This document shows positions 13,401-23,900 of a DNA stretch of 64,000 nucleotides, one piece after another. The notes beneath the pieces were generated by a model. It was not told the DNA's origin. It searched no databases and saw only the letters and a program-made list of their open reading frames with translations. Both the position numbers and the translations under genes were made by a program. The DNA is from Heterotrichella gracilis (lineage: Eukaryota; Sar; Xanthophyceae; Tribonematales; Xanthonemataceae): positions 1 through 64,000 of the forward strand of contig JAULBX010027163.1 in NCBI GenBank assembly GCA_032358255.1. The letters run 5' to 3'. The first letter of the stretch is position 1; each line of letters opens with the position of its first letter.

Positions 13401-13721
13401 CGCTTTGAGGCTCGGCTTGCAGAATAGTGAGCTCGGACACAAACTCGTCCACTAGGCGGGTGTCCTGGTGGAATATTACTTCAGACAGTGACTTCAGAGT
13501 GTCCACCTGCCAGGGCACGCCACTGGGTGAGTCCCACAGCCACAAGCTTGCACGGGTGTGAAAGTAAAAGAAACGTTTTCAACTTGATATTTTTCGACTG
13601 TGCCGTTATAAAACAAAGGCAGGGCAGCTCCCCCACACCCCAAACACACCTTGGCTGTTCCATCACTCTGGAGTTTGGCTTCATTCAGGAGTTGCACCGC
13701 CTTGTCCCGAGTGGACTCCAT
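7481..13721 (-). CDS. SYMPK: Symplekin, mRNA 3'-end processing scaffold
   Basis: Symplekin (Pta1 in yeast, ESP4 in Arabidopsis) holds the cleavage and polyadenylation machinery together in the nucleus and binds the Ssu72 phosphatase. Thirteen exons join in phase: 13721-13650, 13506-13319, 13204-13099, 12997-12817, 12712-12468, 12259-11970, 11783-10518, 10357-10184, 9956-9706, 9249-8984, 8846-8585, 8259-7973 and 7750-7481. The product is about 1285 aa, close to the usual family length. The N-terminus has HEAT-type helices (exons 2-6). Exon 7 begins with a Lys/Arg-rich stretch and a long Pro/Ala/Gln-rich linker. The C-terminal domain is the clearest evidence: PPPGSDDLALVMLKVLTDG, PLPTLFMRTVIQSL and TWKGWVMAAKQ match family signatures. 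The donor of exon 10 is uncertain; 8984 was chosen because it keeps phase. Intron 12 holds a decayed copy of part of exon 12. Confidence 0.93.
7820..7893 (-). repeat. Decayed copy of part of symplekin exon 12 within intron 12
   Basis: On the + strand this segment matches 8003-8078 nearly base for base, including 'atgcgcatgaacagcgtggg' (the TLFMR-encoding stretch), with a few substitutions and small indels. It lies in the intron between exons 12 and 13 and is not part of the phase-consistent model. Confidence 0.8.
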
Positions 13722-15033
13722 CTCGTTCTTTCAGCGATAGCTACAACGCCTTCATGACGGTGCAAACTCTACCACTGGAAGCTCTGGCCTGGCGAACAGC
13801 ACAGGACACCGTGCACCGCCATCATGTGGTGGCTCTCCTGTGACCCAGCTGCAACAGCCAGATCAAGGAAGTGTATCGTTTGCAGTTTAAAACGTTGTAT
13901 CAACCCAGTTGGGCGTGTTATTCGAGGTTATCAAAGCCTGCTTGTTGTTGGCTGTGTTATCTGGCAGGCTGCGTCAGGCAAAACTTGATTACCGTATTTT
14001 AAATGTTGTGATTTTTAGGGATAAGTTGAATTTTATGAAATGCATTTTCAATAAATTCGACTGGATTTCCAGCAGGCCTGAGCCAGGCAGTGCGAAGCTT
14101 GCTCACAGTGTTGTGTCACTCGAGAAACTTGGCAAGTTGCCAATCCACTGTGTAGGATATAGGTTACAGGAGCCACTGAGGCCCAAAGGTTGCATTGGAC
14201 GGTGCCAAATAAACATGGGGCCCGTTTGCGGAAGTGCAATCAATATGCCCGTTGGCAAACCCTATCAGGCCCCTTCAAAGCCAAGCCCACCGTAGGCAGA
14301 ACAAGTGTACCAGATCACGACAATGAGACAACCTTTTGCTACGCAACCTCTCCTAGACAACAAATGTGGTAAAAATATAGTTCCCAAGCCCCACCCAAGC
14401 CATGACAGGCGTGACCACGTGCTACTCCTGAAATAAGGGGCTTGCAAGCAGGTGACCATTTGGTTTTCTAGTGCTCTACAGGTGAACTGAAGGCAAATAG
14501 CTCACATATGGCAATAGTTGCAGGTTCCAGCTAACGATGAAATTTCAAGTGCACCAAAACATGCGCTGTGGAAGGACCCACACTTGGTGACCGAACAACA
14601 CACCCCCAAGTCACAAATACGGAAGTGGCTGCAGCAAATTTTCTTCAGCAGTTGACATATGCTGTTGAAAATATATTGGACATGTGACAGAGGAAACAAG
14701 CCCGGTATATAGGCACCTAAACCGAAACAAACAAACAAATCCTAGTTACTTGTGTGCATTGAAATACGGCAGTTAGTTGATCCGCCCTACGCTGAAAAAG
14801 TACTGTGCAAACACAGGGCCTAAATCGGGCAAGATCAAACAGATGCTATAGAAACAAGTGCCAGCATAGAAACCGATTTAACGTCGCATGTGCAAGGCTG
14901 ACTGTTAATCTGTCTGTATTGCTGAGACACAACTTACTAACTAACTGGTGACAATGAATATCATTGTCGTGGGATTGGCAAAATAAATGGCAGTACAGGC
15001 AAATCATGCGTTGTCGGGTAAATACGGGCAACA
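13722..15033. other. Intergenic between the two symplekin-related genes; no gene seen
   Basis: This 1.3-kb stretch should contain the symplekin promoter and the 3' end of the upstream paralogue. I see no exon, RNA gene or repeat that can be named. Confidence 0.5.
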
Positions 15034-16829
15034 TCAAATGGAGCATATTGCCATCTGCTGGGAAAGCCCTCCTTGGCTGCGGCTGTTAGACACTGCAGAG
15101 GTGGCAACAGGCTTGCTCTGCATACACGGGTGGAGAATGGGCCTTCCTCTGGCAGAGCTGAAAGACGCCCTGCCCTTGTTGGCCAGGTTATTGCTGCTTA
15201 GCTTTCTGTGTAGCGAACCAGCCTTTGGGTCAGCAGCATGCTGTGCACAGCCTAGTGGGCTTTCGCCCAAAAGAACAGAATCTGGCGAAACAACCTCGTC
15301 ATCATCGCTGCTGGAAAATGGTGGAACAAGAAGTGCTGGTGGCATGTGCTCTGAGCGGTAACCACCCTCGCAGTTGTGCGCCTGTGCAGCCCTTGCCAGA
15401 TAAGTAAGTTTCAGCTGGTCAGCTGTCGCCTGCTTTTCAAGCACCTTCACTTTCCTTCGCAGCTCTGTGGCGTCCGTCTGGACGTCCCTCGCCATTTGCT
15501 TTGCGTTTCTCTGCAGGAACAGGCGCAACTTCAGCATACTTATGTTTAAACCCATCCACAATGAGCAGAGCAACAGGGACTGGTTGACAGGACGCATGCA
15601 GGTCCACAACCAAACGCTGCGTACCAGGTGCAAACGCAGCTCCCGGTTCTCCTCCCTGGTGGCTGCATACTTTTGCTCCAGGCATTCAAGGGTCGTTTGG
15701 AGCTTAATTGCAGCTGTCCTTTGGCGCAGCTGCTCGTCCGTAGGCGAAGGCATACAGTACAACTGTGGGCAAGACCTTGCCGCTGCAACAGGCACACAGC
15801 AGTCAAGGGCAGCAGATGAGAGTTGACTAGGAGAGGCCAGGAACACCAGACAATACTGAACCTCAAACCTGCTTTTTAAATAAAAGCAACTTACCAACAG
15901 GCTTCTGTTGAGCTGTGGCAGGAGGCTGTCCACAGACGAGCGGCAAGATTTCCACTAGCAAAGAGACGGAATCGGTTCGCACTCCCATGTCTGTGCTCTC
16001 GCTTGCAAGCTGCACCACTGCCTCCTTGAGCTGCACTACTACTGCCCAGAGCTTCACCACCTCCGGCCTTGCACCCTGGAAAACAACTACATCGTCAGGT
16101 ACGCAGCATGGTATTCCCGAGCAGCAGCCATGGCACGATCCTGTTCACCAATTCAATCAGCGTTCCCTGTTGAGCTCAGCGCTTACCTGTGCACTGGAGA
16201 TTGAGTGGCAGACTCGCACAATGGCGTTGCAACTGGACAAGGCTGCCCGCAAAACTGCCAAGCTGTTGTCTCTCAGCAGCTTCAACAAGCACCTGAGGCA
16301 CACACCCGTTCATAGTTGGGTTGGAGACGGCAGGCTGAAAGACACAAACCCTAGTGCAAGCCAGTCCAAACCATACCATACCTGCCACACTCCAGCACCA
16401 CCCCGGGAGCAGCGGTCACTGAACAGACTCCTTCCAACACTGCAGGGAGCAACGCTCTCACGCTTTCGCTTGCAGTTACAGTGCTTTGCAGCACATCTGG
16501 AAGGACAAATGGGAGAAGTGCTGGATCCTGATGCACAAGCAACTCCCCGAGCACCGTCAACGCATGAGCCTGTAGCACAACAGTACTTGTTAGTTTTCTT
16601 CCAACAACCCAGCTGAGTTGCCACACCCTGGCAGTAACAACAGTGTGCCACATTGACCCATGTAGTGAGTAATATTCGCCAAGCCCATCTCGAGATGGAT
16701 GCAACGATTGCATCCGATAATTGGACGCCCAACGCCCAGTTGATCTCCCCTCACCTTGGCAGAGTCTTCTCCTTGCGCAACCAAAACCCTCAATAGCTCA
16801 TCCGCCTTGCGCCTGGTTGTTGGAACCAT
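15034..16829 (-). CDS. Symplekin N-terminal paralogue fused to a coiled coil
   Basis: Six exons join in phase: 16829-16755, 16569-16382, 16292-16187, 16075-15895, 15782-15625 and 15510-15034, giving about 394 aa. Exons 1-4 parallel the neighbouring symplekin gene. Both start with a short basic segment ending in AK (RRKADELLRVLV here, RDKAVQLLNEAK there). Both then have ...LLPAVLEGVC / ...YLPTLLEGVC, and RCLLKLLRDN / RCLLGLLADG. Exons 2, 3 and 4 are exactly 188, 106 and 181 nt in both genes. From exon 5 the protein leaves symplekin and forms a charged, heptad-like coiled coil (CLEQKYAATREENRELRLHL; RRKVKVLEKQA), then an acidic patch (SSSDDDEVVSPDS) and a Ser/Arg-rich tail. The symplekin C-terminal domain is absent. 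It may compete with symplekin for N-terminal partners such as Ssu72; that is inference. The possibility that exons 5-6 are a separate gene is weakened by perfect phase continuity. Confidence 0.8.
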
Positions 16830-17938
16830 ACGGGAGAACTGCGGCGGTTGAAGGGATCGACCGATGCAGACTGCAATCAAAAGCCCGAGGCTGGTCCTGG
16901 CTATCCAGAAGACTTTGCTGCGTTATTCTACGCCGAGTGGCCACTGTCCAAGGCAAATGCAGTGTGGACAGCGTCTTGTCGCCAAGTTGAGCGAGTTGAA
17001 TATCGATGGCAACGCGAGCACAAACTCTCAAATGCTCAGCCCACCGTTGTTAGCAGCGGCGAATCACACGGAACTGTGCTGGTAACAGGGCATAAAACTA
17101 AGGAAGCTGCGGTTGCCACCTAGAAAACTAAACGGCAGAGAAGACAGCTTCAAAAAGCAACGGTTGCTGCTTGAAAAGGGGAATCGGTGTTTTTTGGTAG
17201 GCGGCCAATGAAAAGTGCCCACATTCCAGCAAAAAGTGGTCCAGCTGGAACGAGTTGTACCTGACTTGCAAGCGAATAATGCGCCAGGTGGGTATCACGA
17301 CACGTGACCAATGCTTTTTGCCTGCCCAGCTGGACCCAGCACATGGCCACCGTGGATCCCATGTGTCAGCATGCCATTACAACCTAAGCCTGCCTCTGGA
17401 ATACCCTCAAGGGTGGCAAGGCTCCATATATACACACATCTTAGGTGTTTGCCAGTGGCAGAGCGAGACAGCGGCAGAAATACATGCGAGCATCTGCTTC
17501 TTGGGCGTGATTGGACCTCAACGTTGCCGCCCTAAAGGTACTCTTGCAAAGCCTTAGAAAGTATGAAAACAGTAAATGTCTAGAATACAGCCTTACAAAA
17601 ATGCAGAAAGATAAAACGAAGCGGGTCACATGTTAATGCAATTGCCCAGCTGTGCTCCAACTCTGGTTCCAAGGCTCACGCGACACAAAGGAAAATGGTG
17701 GGATTGCAGATCGCCAATGTATTCCTGGGCCAAACAGGCAGCAGTGTGCAGGCACCTGCTGCACGTACGCCATATATATGCCAGCAACCTGTTAAATTGA
17801 AACTAAATGGGCGGGTTCGGTGCACAAGGGCACTGCTATGGGTTGGGAACATGCGGCATGGGCACAGTGGTCACATGCCGACCAAGCAGGCATGGTGTGT
17901 ATCGAGGGTCAGAAGCCATCACCACCAGCAGCGGGGCA
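16830..17938. other. Intergenic; no gene seen
   Basis: This is presumably the promoter of the symplekin paralogue plus the 3' flank of the C45-type gene. An imperfect inverted repeat around 17149-17176 is the only structure noticed. Confidence 0.5.
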
Positions 17939-20090
17939 TCACGAGCTTTGCAAGTTGTCCTCCAGCAGGGCAAGTGTCATGCTGATGGTCCAGTCACGAG
18001 GGTTGCCTTTGAAAACATGGAGCACTTTGGCCTGCATTGAGAAACCCACACTCGGCACCGCAGCAGCTGGTGCCACCAAGTTTACTCTTCACACCAAACC
18101 GGATGCACGCATACCAGCTTGGGTCGCATGTCCAGTCACAGCCGCCCCAAATGTTATGCATGTGAAAAGCTAGGAGGCAAGCTGTTCCAGCCACATCAGA
18201 TGGGCGTGTACTTACATTCAGATGAAAGAGGACGCTGCATAAAGTATACTCTCCGTCAGCGCCGGTGCGATATATAGGAAGTGCTGCATCAGAGTCATCG
18301 CCAAGCACAGCTATGACTCCTTTGGCAGTTGTGGGCGGCGGGTATTTCAACGCTGCAAGCCTTCGGTGAATGCTGCTGTTGCCCACCACCTGCGCAGGAT
18401 CGTTTCACTCGGTAAACTTCAGTGCGTGAAGTCCACTGCTGCATGCAACAAGGTCAGTGTGTTGACACCACACGCTGGCCACCTTGTACTTGCATTCAAT
18501 TTACCGAAATTAATTACTGCCTTTTGGACCAAAAAACACCGCACCTGTGGTATGTTGAGCCTTTGAAACACGTTGGCGTGAAAGTAAGCTTCGTCGGCCA
18601 CTTCTTTGACATCGTGCACACCTTGAGGACCAACCTCCACAGTCAAAATCCGCAGTGAATGCACGTCCATCAGCTGGTAGTTGTGTCCCACTGCCTGGTT
18701 GACCACCTGCAGGCGCAACCGTTCTATCTTGCCCTTCAGGCAGTACAAAGATTCAACCTGTGAGACAGTGACTGGGAAAATTGCCATGCCATGATGATCA
18801 ATTTACAGCTGCTCAACTTGATGAAAGTTCAATCCTAGCCCTGCAGCTCATAAAGTTGCAAATGTGCAGCGCACCGTTATGGTGGCAAGGGCTTCATGAA
18901 GAGAGCCCGCTTCCAACAGCTGCCGTGACACGAAGTTGCGAGCCACGCCACCTGCCAGTGGGCGACTCGGCACCACTGCGTTCAGGGTGAAGGCAATGCC
19001 AGCGCTGTTGTACCCAAATGCAGTGGAAGGAAGCTCGCCCGCATAGGTGTACCCCATCCACCTGTGCTTGCCCAGCTGCAACATAGGCAAACCTCGGTTG
19101 AGCAGAGCCCTGGAAGGCGCATGTAGCACCAGGAAAGGAATATGAGACAGTGGCCCAAAGCGTGGGTGGTGCTTGTCAGCAACAGGGTCCACCAGGTTTT
19201 CTGACCATAATCAGGACAATGGTGAATTTGAGAAGCCTGATGGGGTTCTATGTAGCCTGTGCAGGGTGCAGGGGTGGACAGAAGTTGGCGCACCTGTGCC
19301 TTTACAAAAAAGGTGCGCCCGATGAGGTCCCCACTCTCATCCTCGTTGTGCCCCACCACCGCTAGGTTCTCGGGCCAAGGCCACCGTGCAGCCATATCTG
19401 AACAGTGGTCCGCTGCAACCCCCTTGGGGCCAAAGGCTGCCAGCTTCACCTCCATCCGTATGTTGGCAAGAACAACCTGCAGGCAAGCGCATGCAGTTGC
19501 TGATGTCGTGCTGTTCCCTTGCCTCAATGACCTGGCATCTGCGCTTAAGCTTGACTGAAACATTGGTGCAGTAGACTGTGGCAAGTTGGTGCAATGCGGA
19601 ACAACCCAGATGGTGCATACAGCTTAAACGGGGTCTGTTTGTGTGTGGTACCTACCAGTGTGAAGTCCACGCCACTGCCAGCTGCCATGCCCTCCAACTC
19701 CTGCCAGTACCCTGGGTAGCTTGCATTGCTGCTGCTGCTGATGGACCCAACGATGCGGTTGCCTTCAGGTGTACGAGAGTACTCCTGAACGAGCAGGGTG
19801 CATAGAGGGTTTGAAAGGACTCGTTGGCCAGACTGGCAGCATCTGTTCAAGCCTCACACCTGCAGCCTCTGCAGCTGTTTGCTCTCCGTCAACCGTGCGT
19901 AGATGATTGAGGCGAAAGTGCTCCCAATCGCGTATCCCAGGTCATAGTGTGACTTGCACTGGGTTGCATCCAGCACAGGGATTGGGTTTGGCTGCTGTAG
20001 GAGGGTTGCACAGGTCCCATGCTGTGTTCGGCTGGTGCACTGGACGGACACGATAAGGATAGACGAGACGGCGAGGAAAATATACTGCAT
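17939..20090 (-). CDS. Secreted C45-family acyltransferase/amidohydrolase
   Basis: Seven phase-0 exons join: 20090-19860, 19784-19656, 19476-19294, 19075-18875, 18757-18545, 18392-18216 and 18031-17939, giving 408 aa. The family is peptidase C45 / acyl-CoA:6-aminopenicillanate acyltransferase-like, Ntn-type enzymes that acylate amines or hydrolyse amides, such as fungal penicillin acyltransferase and insect Tan. Visible motifs are the likely nucleophile in DHCSDMAARW (Cys about residue 145), then VVGHNEDES, GYTYAGELPSTAFGYN, AGIAFTLNAV and GVARNFVSRQLLEA. The first about 18 residues (MQYIFLAVSSILIVSVQC) look like a signal peptide, so the enzyme probably acts in the vacuole or outside the cell. 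Exon 4 could start further upstream (an open frame runs through 19192), but 19075 keeps phase and gives the family spacing. The substrate cannot be told. It is transcribed away from the receptor kinase gene across 876 bp. Confidence 0.85.
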
Positions 20091-20966
20091 GTTTGAAATA
20101 CTGGGTCGCTATCAAAAGGGCTATGGACTGCTTTGGCCACCAACCATGAAGGCAGTCGGTGACAGACTTTCGAATGCATGCATGCATGCACATGCGTGTG
20201 TACCATACAAACCGAACGTTCAACTGCAGACTATCACGGCACGGCACGGCAAGGCAACAAACAGTTTGGGTGGTTGTAAGCTGTGATTGCGAATACGTGG
20301 GGTAGTTCGCAAGGGCGAAGAGTGCTGCAGGTGTACACATGTAGGTCCCGGTGCTATGTGCACTCACTTAGCTATGTGCACGCAACACCAGGGGAGCAAG
20401 GAAACAAAGAACCCAACCCCATGTTGCCATGTCAAAGCACTTCGAAAGTGGGTTCGTCACAAGTAGGCAAAAGCCGGCTCTGAAGCCAACTGTCCTTTAA
20501 GGCCAGGCGAAACATTGCCATCACGAGGATCCCGTGGATCCAATTTGTCAAGTGGAGAGGATCTGCCGTTACGGGTGTACCATAAGAAGGTACCGGTTAG
20601 CCTGGGTATGACGTCTCGTCTCTGCATGCAAGTTGTAGAAAGCAAACACGCCTTGGAAAACCGAGGCCATACTGCTCGCCAACCACACAGGGACCACCCC
20701 AAAGCACTGTGCCTCTTTGATGCGATCGTTCAGTGCCAGGGTTAGAGCCAAGGGGGTATTGCCTCGCACAGGCTCAGCAAACCCAGGTTTCGGGAGTTAT
20801 TATCGGACGTGACACCCACTTCTCTTTGCTTGACAACCGGTTACAACGCATAACAGGTTGGGGTTGTGCACCGTCCTTGCACCGTCGCACACGCAGTTGC
20901 ACTGGTCCCCTCAGCAATGATGGCATGGGGCACTGGGAGTACTGCGCTTGACTAGTGACAGCAACC
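20091..20966. other. Divergent intergenic region, C45-type gene and receptor kinase
   Basis: The region should hold both promoters. It contains a (TGCA)n run at about 20175-20190 and a short 'acggc' repeat at about 20238. No gene is seen. Confidence 0.5.
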
Positions 20967-23900
20967 ATGACAAGGATGCAGCAGCAACGCTTGGCCAGGC
21001 GGAAGGCATCGCTTTGTCTGGCCGTTGTCTGGACTTGGGTGCTGCCGTTGCTGACACAGGTGGGTCATGCCGGTGCGCGGTACATCGGTGGTCCAGCCGG
21101 GTTCCCAGGCGTCCCTCCTACGGATTACATCCCACGCTGTTCCTTGCTGATTCCCTGATGGGCGACTGATGCACCACAAGCCTTTGGTGCTTAGTTGTGA
21201 CGGCGCAGCGTGTTGCGCGGTATCTCACAGCGGAACCACCCCGTGCCATGCAGGCCCTGAGCAGTACTGCCGCGGATCCGGTGTCCCAAGGTACGCACCG
21301 CGTTGGTTACCTTACCGCCCTTGTTGGGGGTTCTCACCTCCGTTTTTGAAAGTTGCTGTCACTGGGTACACACCAGCACGCAGCTGCAGCGCTGTGGCCC
21401 GTAGTCACAGTCCCCTCCTGCTGCCCCATGAGCACATCTGGTGATGCCATGCAGGGGGTTTGGCACCATACCAGACACAGCGGGGCTGCACGTGCACCGA
21501 CCAGGCATACGCCTCGCCCACCTTCACTGGACAGCTCATCAAGCCCCTGTATGGGCAGTGCATGCTGGCGTGGCCCGACCTGCCCACCCCCTTCTGCTAC
21601 ACAGACCCCAACACCTGCACAACGATCCCACTCTATGATGCCCAGGGCAGGCCCTTTGACCTATGCGCACGTGAGTGGCTGGAGGGCAGCCATGCAACCA
21701 AAACTTTGCCATTTGTGTGGTGTGGCTTCTTGTCTCCTCTGTGCAGTGGTGGCTTCTTGTCTCATCTGGGAGCTGGTACACATTGGTACCACAATGGGGT
21801 ACAGCTGAATGGACCATGTGAGCACTCCCACCAGTATGGGTACCACTAAACCCCTGCTTCCCCCGTGCAGCAATGCCCGTCCCAAGCACGGAGCAGGGCT
21901 GCCCCTGCTACCCATTCCAGCAGTCTTTTGCCCCAGACTTGGGTGGGTCGTTTGCGGTTGCGGGGTGCCCCACGTCCCCCGCTGGCAAGCCCGTGTGTGC
22001 CCTGGACTACACCAACTGCAGCGCAACGATTGAGCCGGGCACAGAAAGCGGCTGCCTAGGTCAGTGGCGTGCGCACCTTAAACCCTAAACCCTAGAAAGC
22101 GGCTGCCTAGGTTGGTGGCGTGCACACCCTAAACTCTACACCCTAGAAAGTGACTGCCTAGGTCAGTGACATGCGCACCCTAAACCCTACACCCTAGAAA
22201 GCGGCTGCCTTGGTCAGTGGCTGTGCACATGCACGCAGGGCAACTGTGTAAGGGTTCTCTGCGGCACCGCCAGGGGGTATGTACCTTATTAACAAGTGCC
22301 TGCCATGCTGCTGTGCAGGCCAGGAGCTGCTCTGCACCCTGGAAGCCTACACCAAGCAAAACGTCTCCCTGGGGACTTGGCAGGTGGCAGGTGACGTCGC
22401 CTCCCAAGACCAATACTTTGTGTATGACTACTTCCACAAGAAGGTGCGTTACAGGGTTTAGGGTCTGGTTTAGGGTTTGTTGGGTGCGCTGGTGACGTCG
22501 CCTCTTAAGACCAGTACTTTGTGTAGGACTATTTCCACAAGAAGGTGCGCTCTAGGGTCAAGGGTCTGGTTGAGGGTTTGTCAGGTGCGCTGGTAGCACG
22601 AAACAGTGTCAGACAAGCCTTGGCTCTATAATCCCTAAACCTGCACCCTACACACCTCGCAGGCATGGTGCAGAGCTCCTCCACTGCAGTGTCCTCGTGG
22701 TGTCCCAACCCCCTAAACCCTCAACCCCTCAAAAGCCCTCAACCGCAGCCCCTAAACCCTCAAAAACGCCTCGCAGGCGTGGCGCAACAACGTGGCCGGC
22801 TTCTCCTTCCAGTGCACCTGCCCAGCGGGCCAGGTGGAACGGTGCAAGACAACCCTGTCTGGCTCGATGCTGGTGCAGACCTCGCACTCTGACACCGCCA
22901 ACATCACCCAGGTCTACGCGTCCGCGGGGGGCCTCACCAAGTGCGCCACCCAAAAGTGCTGGTTCGACACCTTCCCCAGCTTGGTCCCCAAGAACTCGGG
23001 CTTTGGGGTCAACCTGCGCCAGCCTGGCACGGGGGAGGACGGTGAGGAAAAATAAATAAATAGTAATAAGAGTCATGTAGGTTACGCAAACTGCAGACAA
23101 CTCAGGCTTTTGGCTTAACCTGCGCCAGCCTGCCACGGGTGGAGGAAGGTGGGAAGAGTAAGTAGACAAAGAAGAAAACGCGGGAAAAGAAAACAATTTA
23201 CAAGATCACCAATAGCAAACAATACCCATCACCATCTTCATACCTGTTTCCCGCAACCTGTGTGCTCAGATACAACACCTCACCCCACACCCTCTCCACC
23301 CCCACCACCGGCGTCCAACTCACCTGCTGTGTGTGTGCAGCTGCGGCCCTGGCCTGCGCCCTGTACGCCTGCAGCGGGCGGGATGCCAGCGGGTCCTGCA
23401 GCAGCTGGGTGTCTTTCTACATGGAGCAGCAGCCCCTGCAGCAGATATTTGTGGACCTGCAGGTGGCGCAGGTGGGTTGGGGGGTTGGGCCAGGGGTAAC
23501 GTGATTGCGACTGCAGCTGAGCCCCTGTAAATCATCGGCAGCCTCTAGCCGCGCTGCCTGGCCTGCGAGTGCACCATGTCCCAGAACTGTTTCATCCAAA
23601 TCAACACACTGTTACACATGCACTTGTTATTGGCCATTTTCACTGCTGTGAAAACCGTACAATTTGCAACTGCAGCTGTAGCTTGCCCCCCTAGTAAATT
23701 GGATATTCCTGCGCAGGTGAATATCGGGGGTCTTCAGTCCATCCGCCTGGCCTGCGATTGCACCATGACCCAGGACTGCTATGGGGAGATGCAGGACACA
23801 ACCCTGGGACTGTACAGCATCCCCGCGGACCAGATAAACTCCTCCTCCCAGGGAGCGTCGGAGTACTACTCCACCAAGGTCACCAGCGATGACTGCGGAA

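Noticed and set aside
19075-19192. Upstream extension of exon 4 of the C45-type gene
   Set aside because: An open frame exists, but the only in-phase acceptor giving family-like spacing is at 19075; kept as a minor alternative.
22093-22230. Possible CRISPR-like array (regular about 52-bp repeats)
   Set aside because: The repeats contain an exon edge, splice donor and telomere-like motif inside a eukaryotic intron; there are no unique spacers or cas genes.
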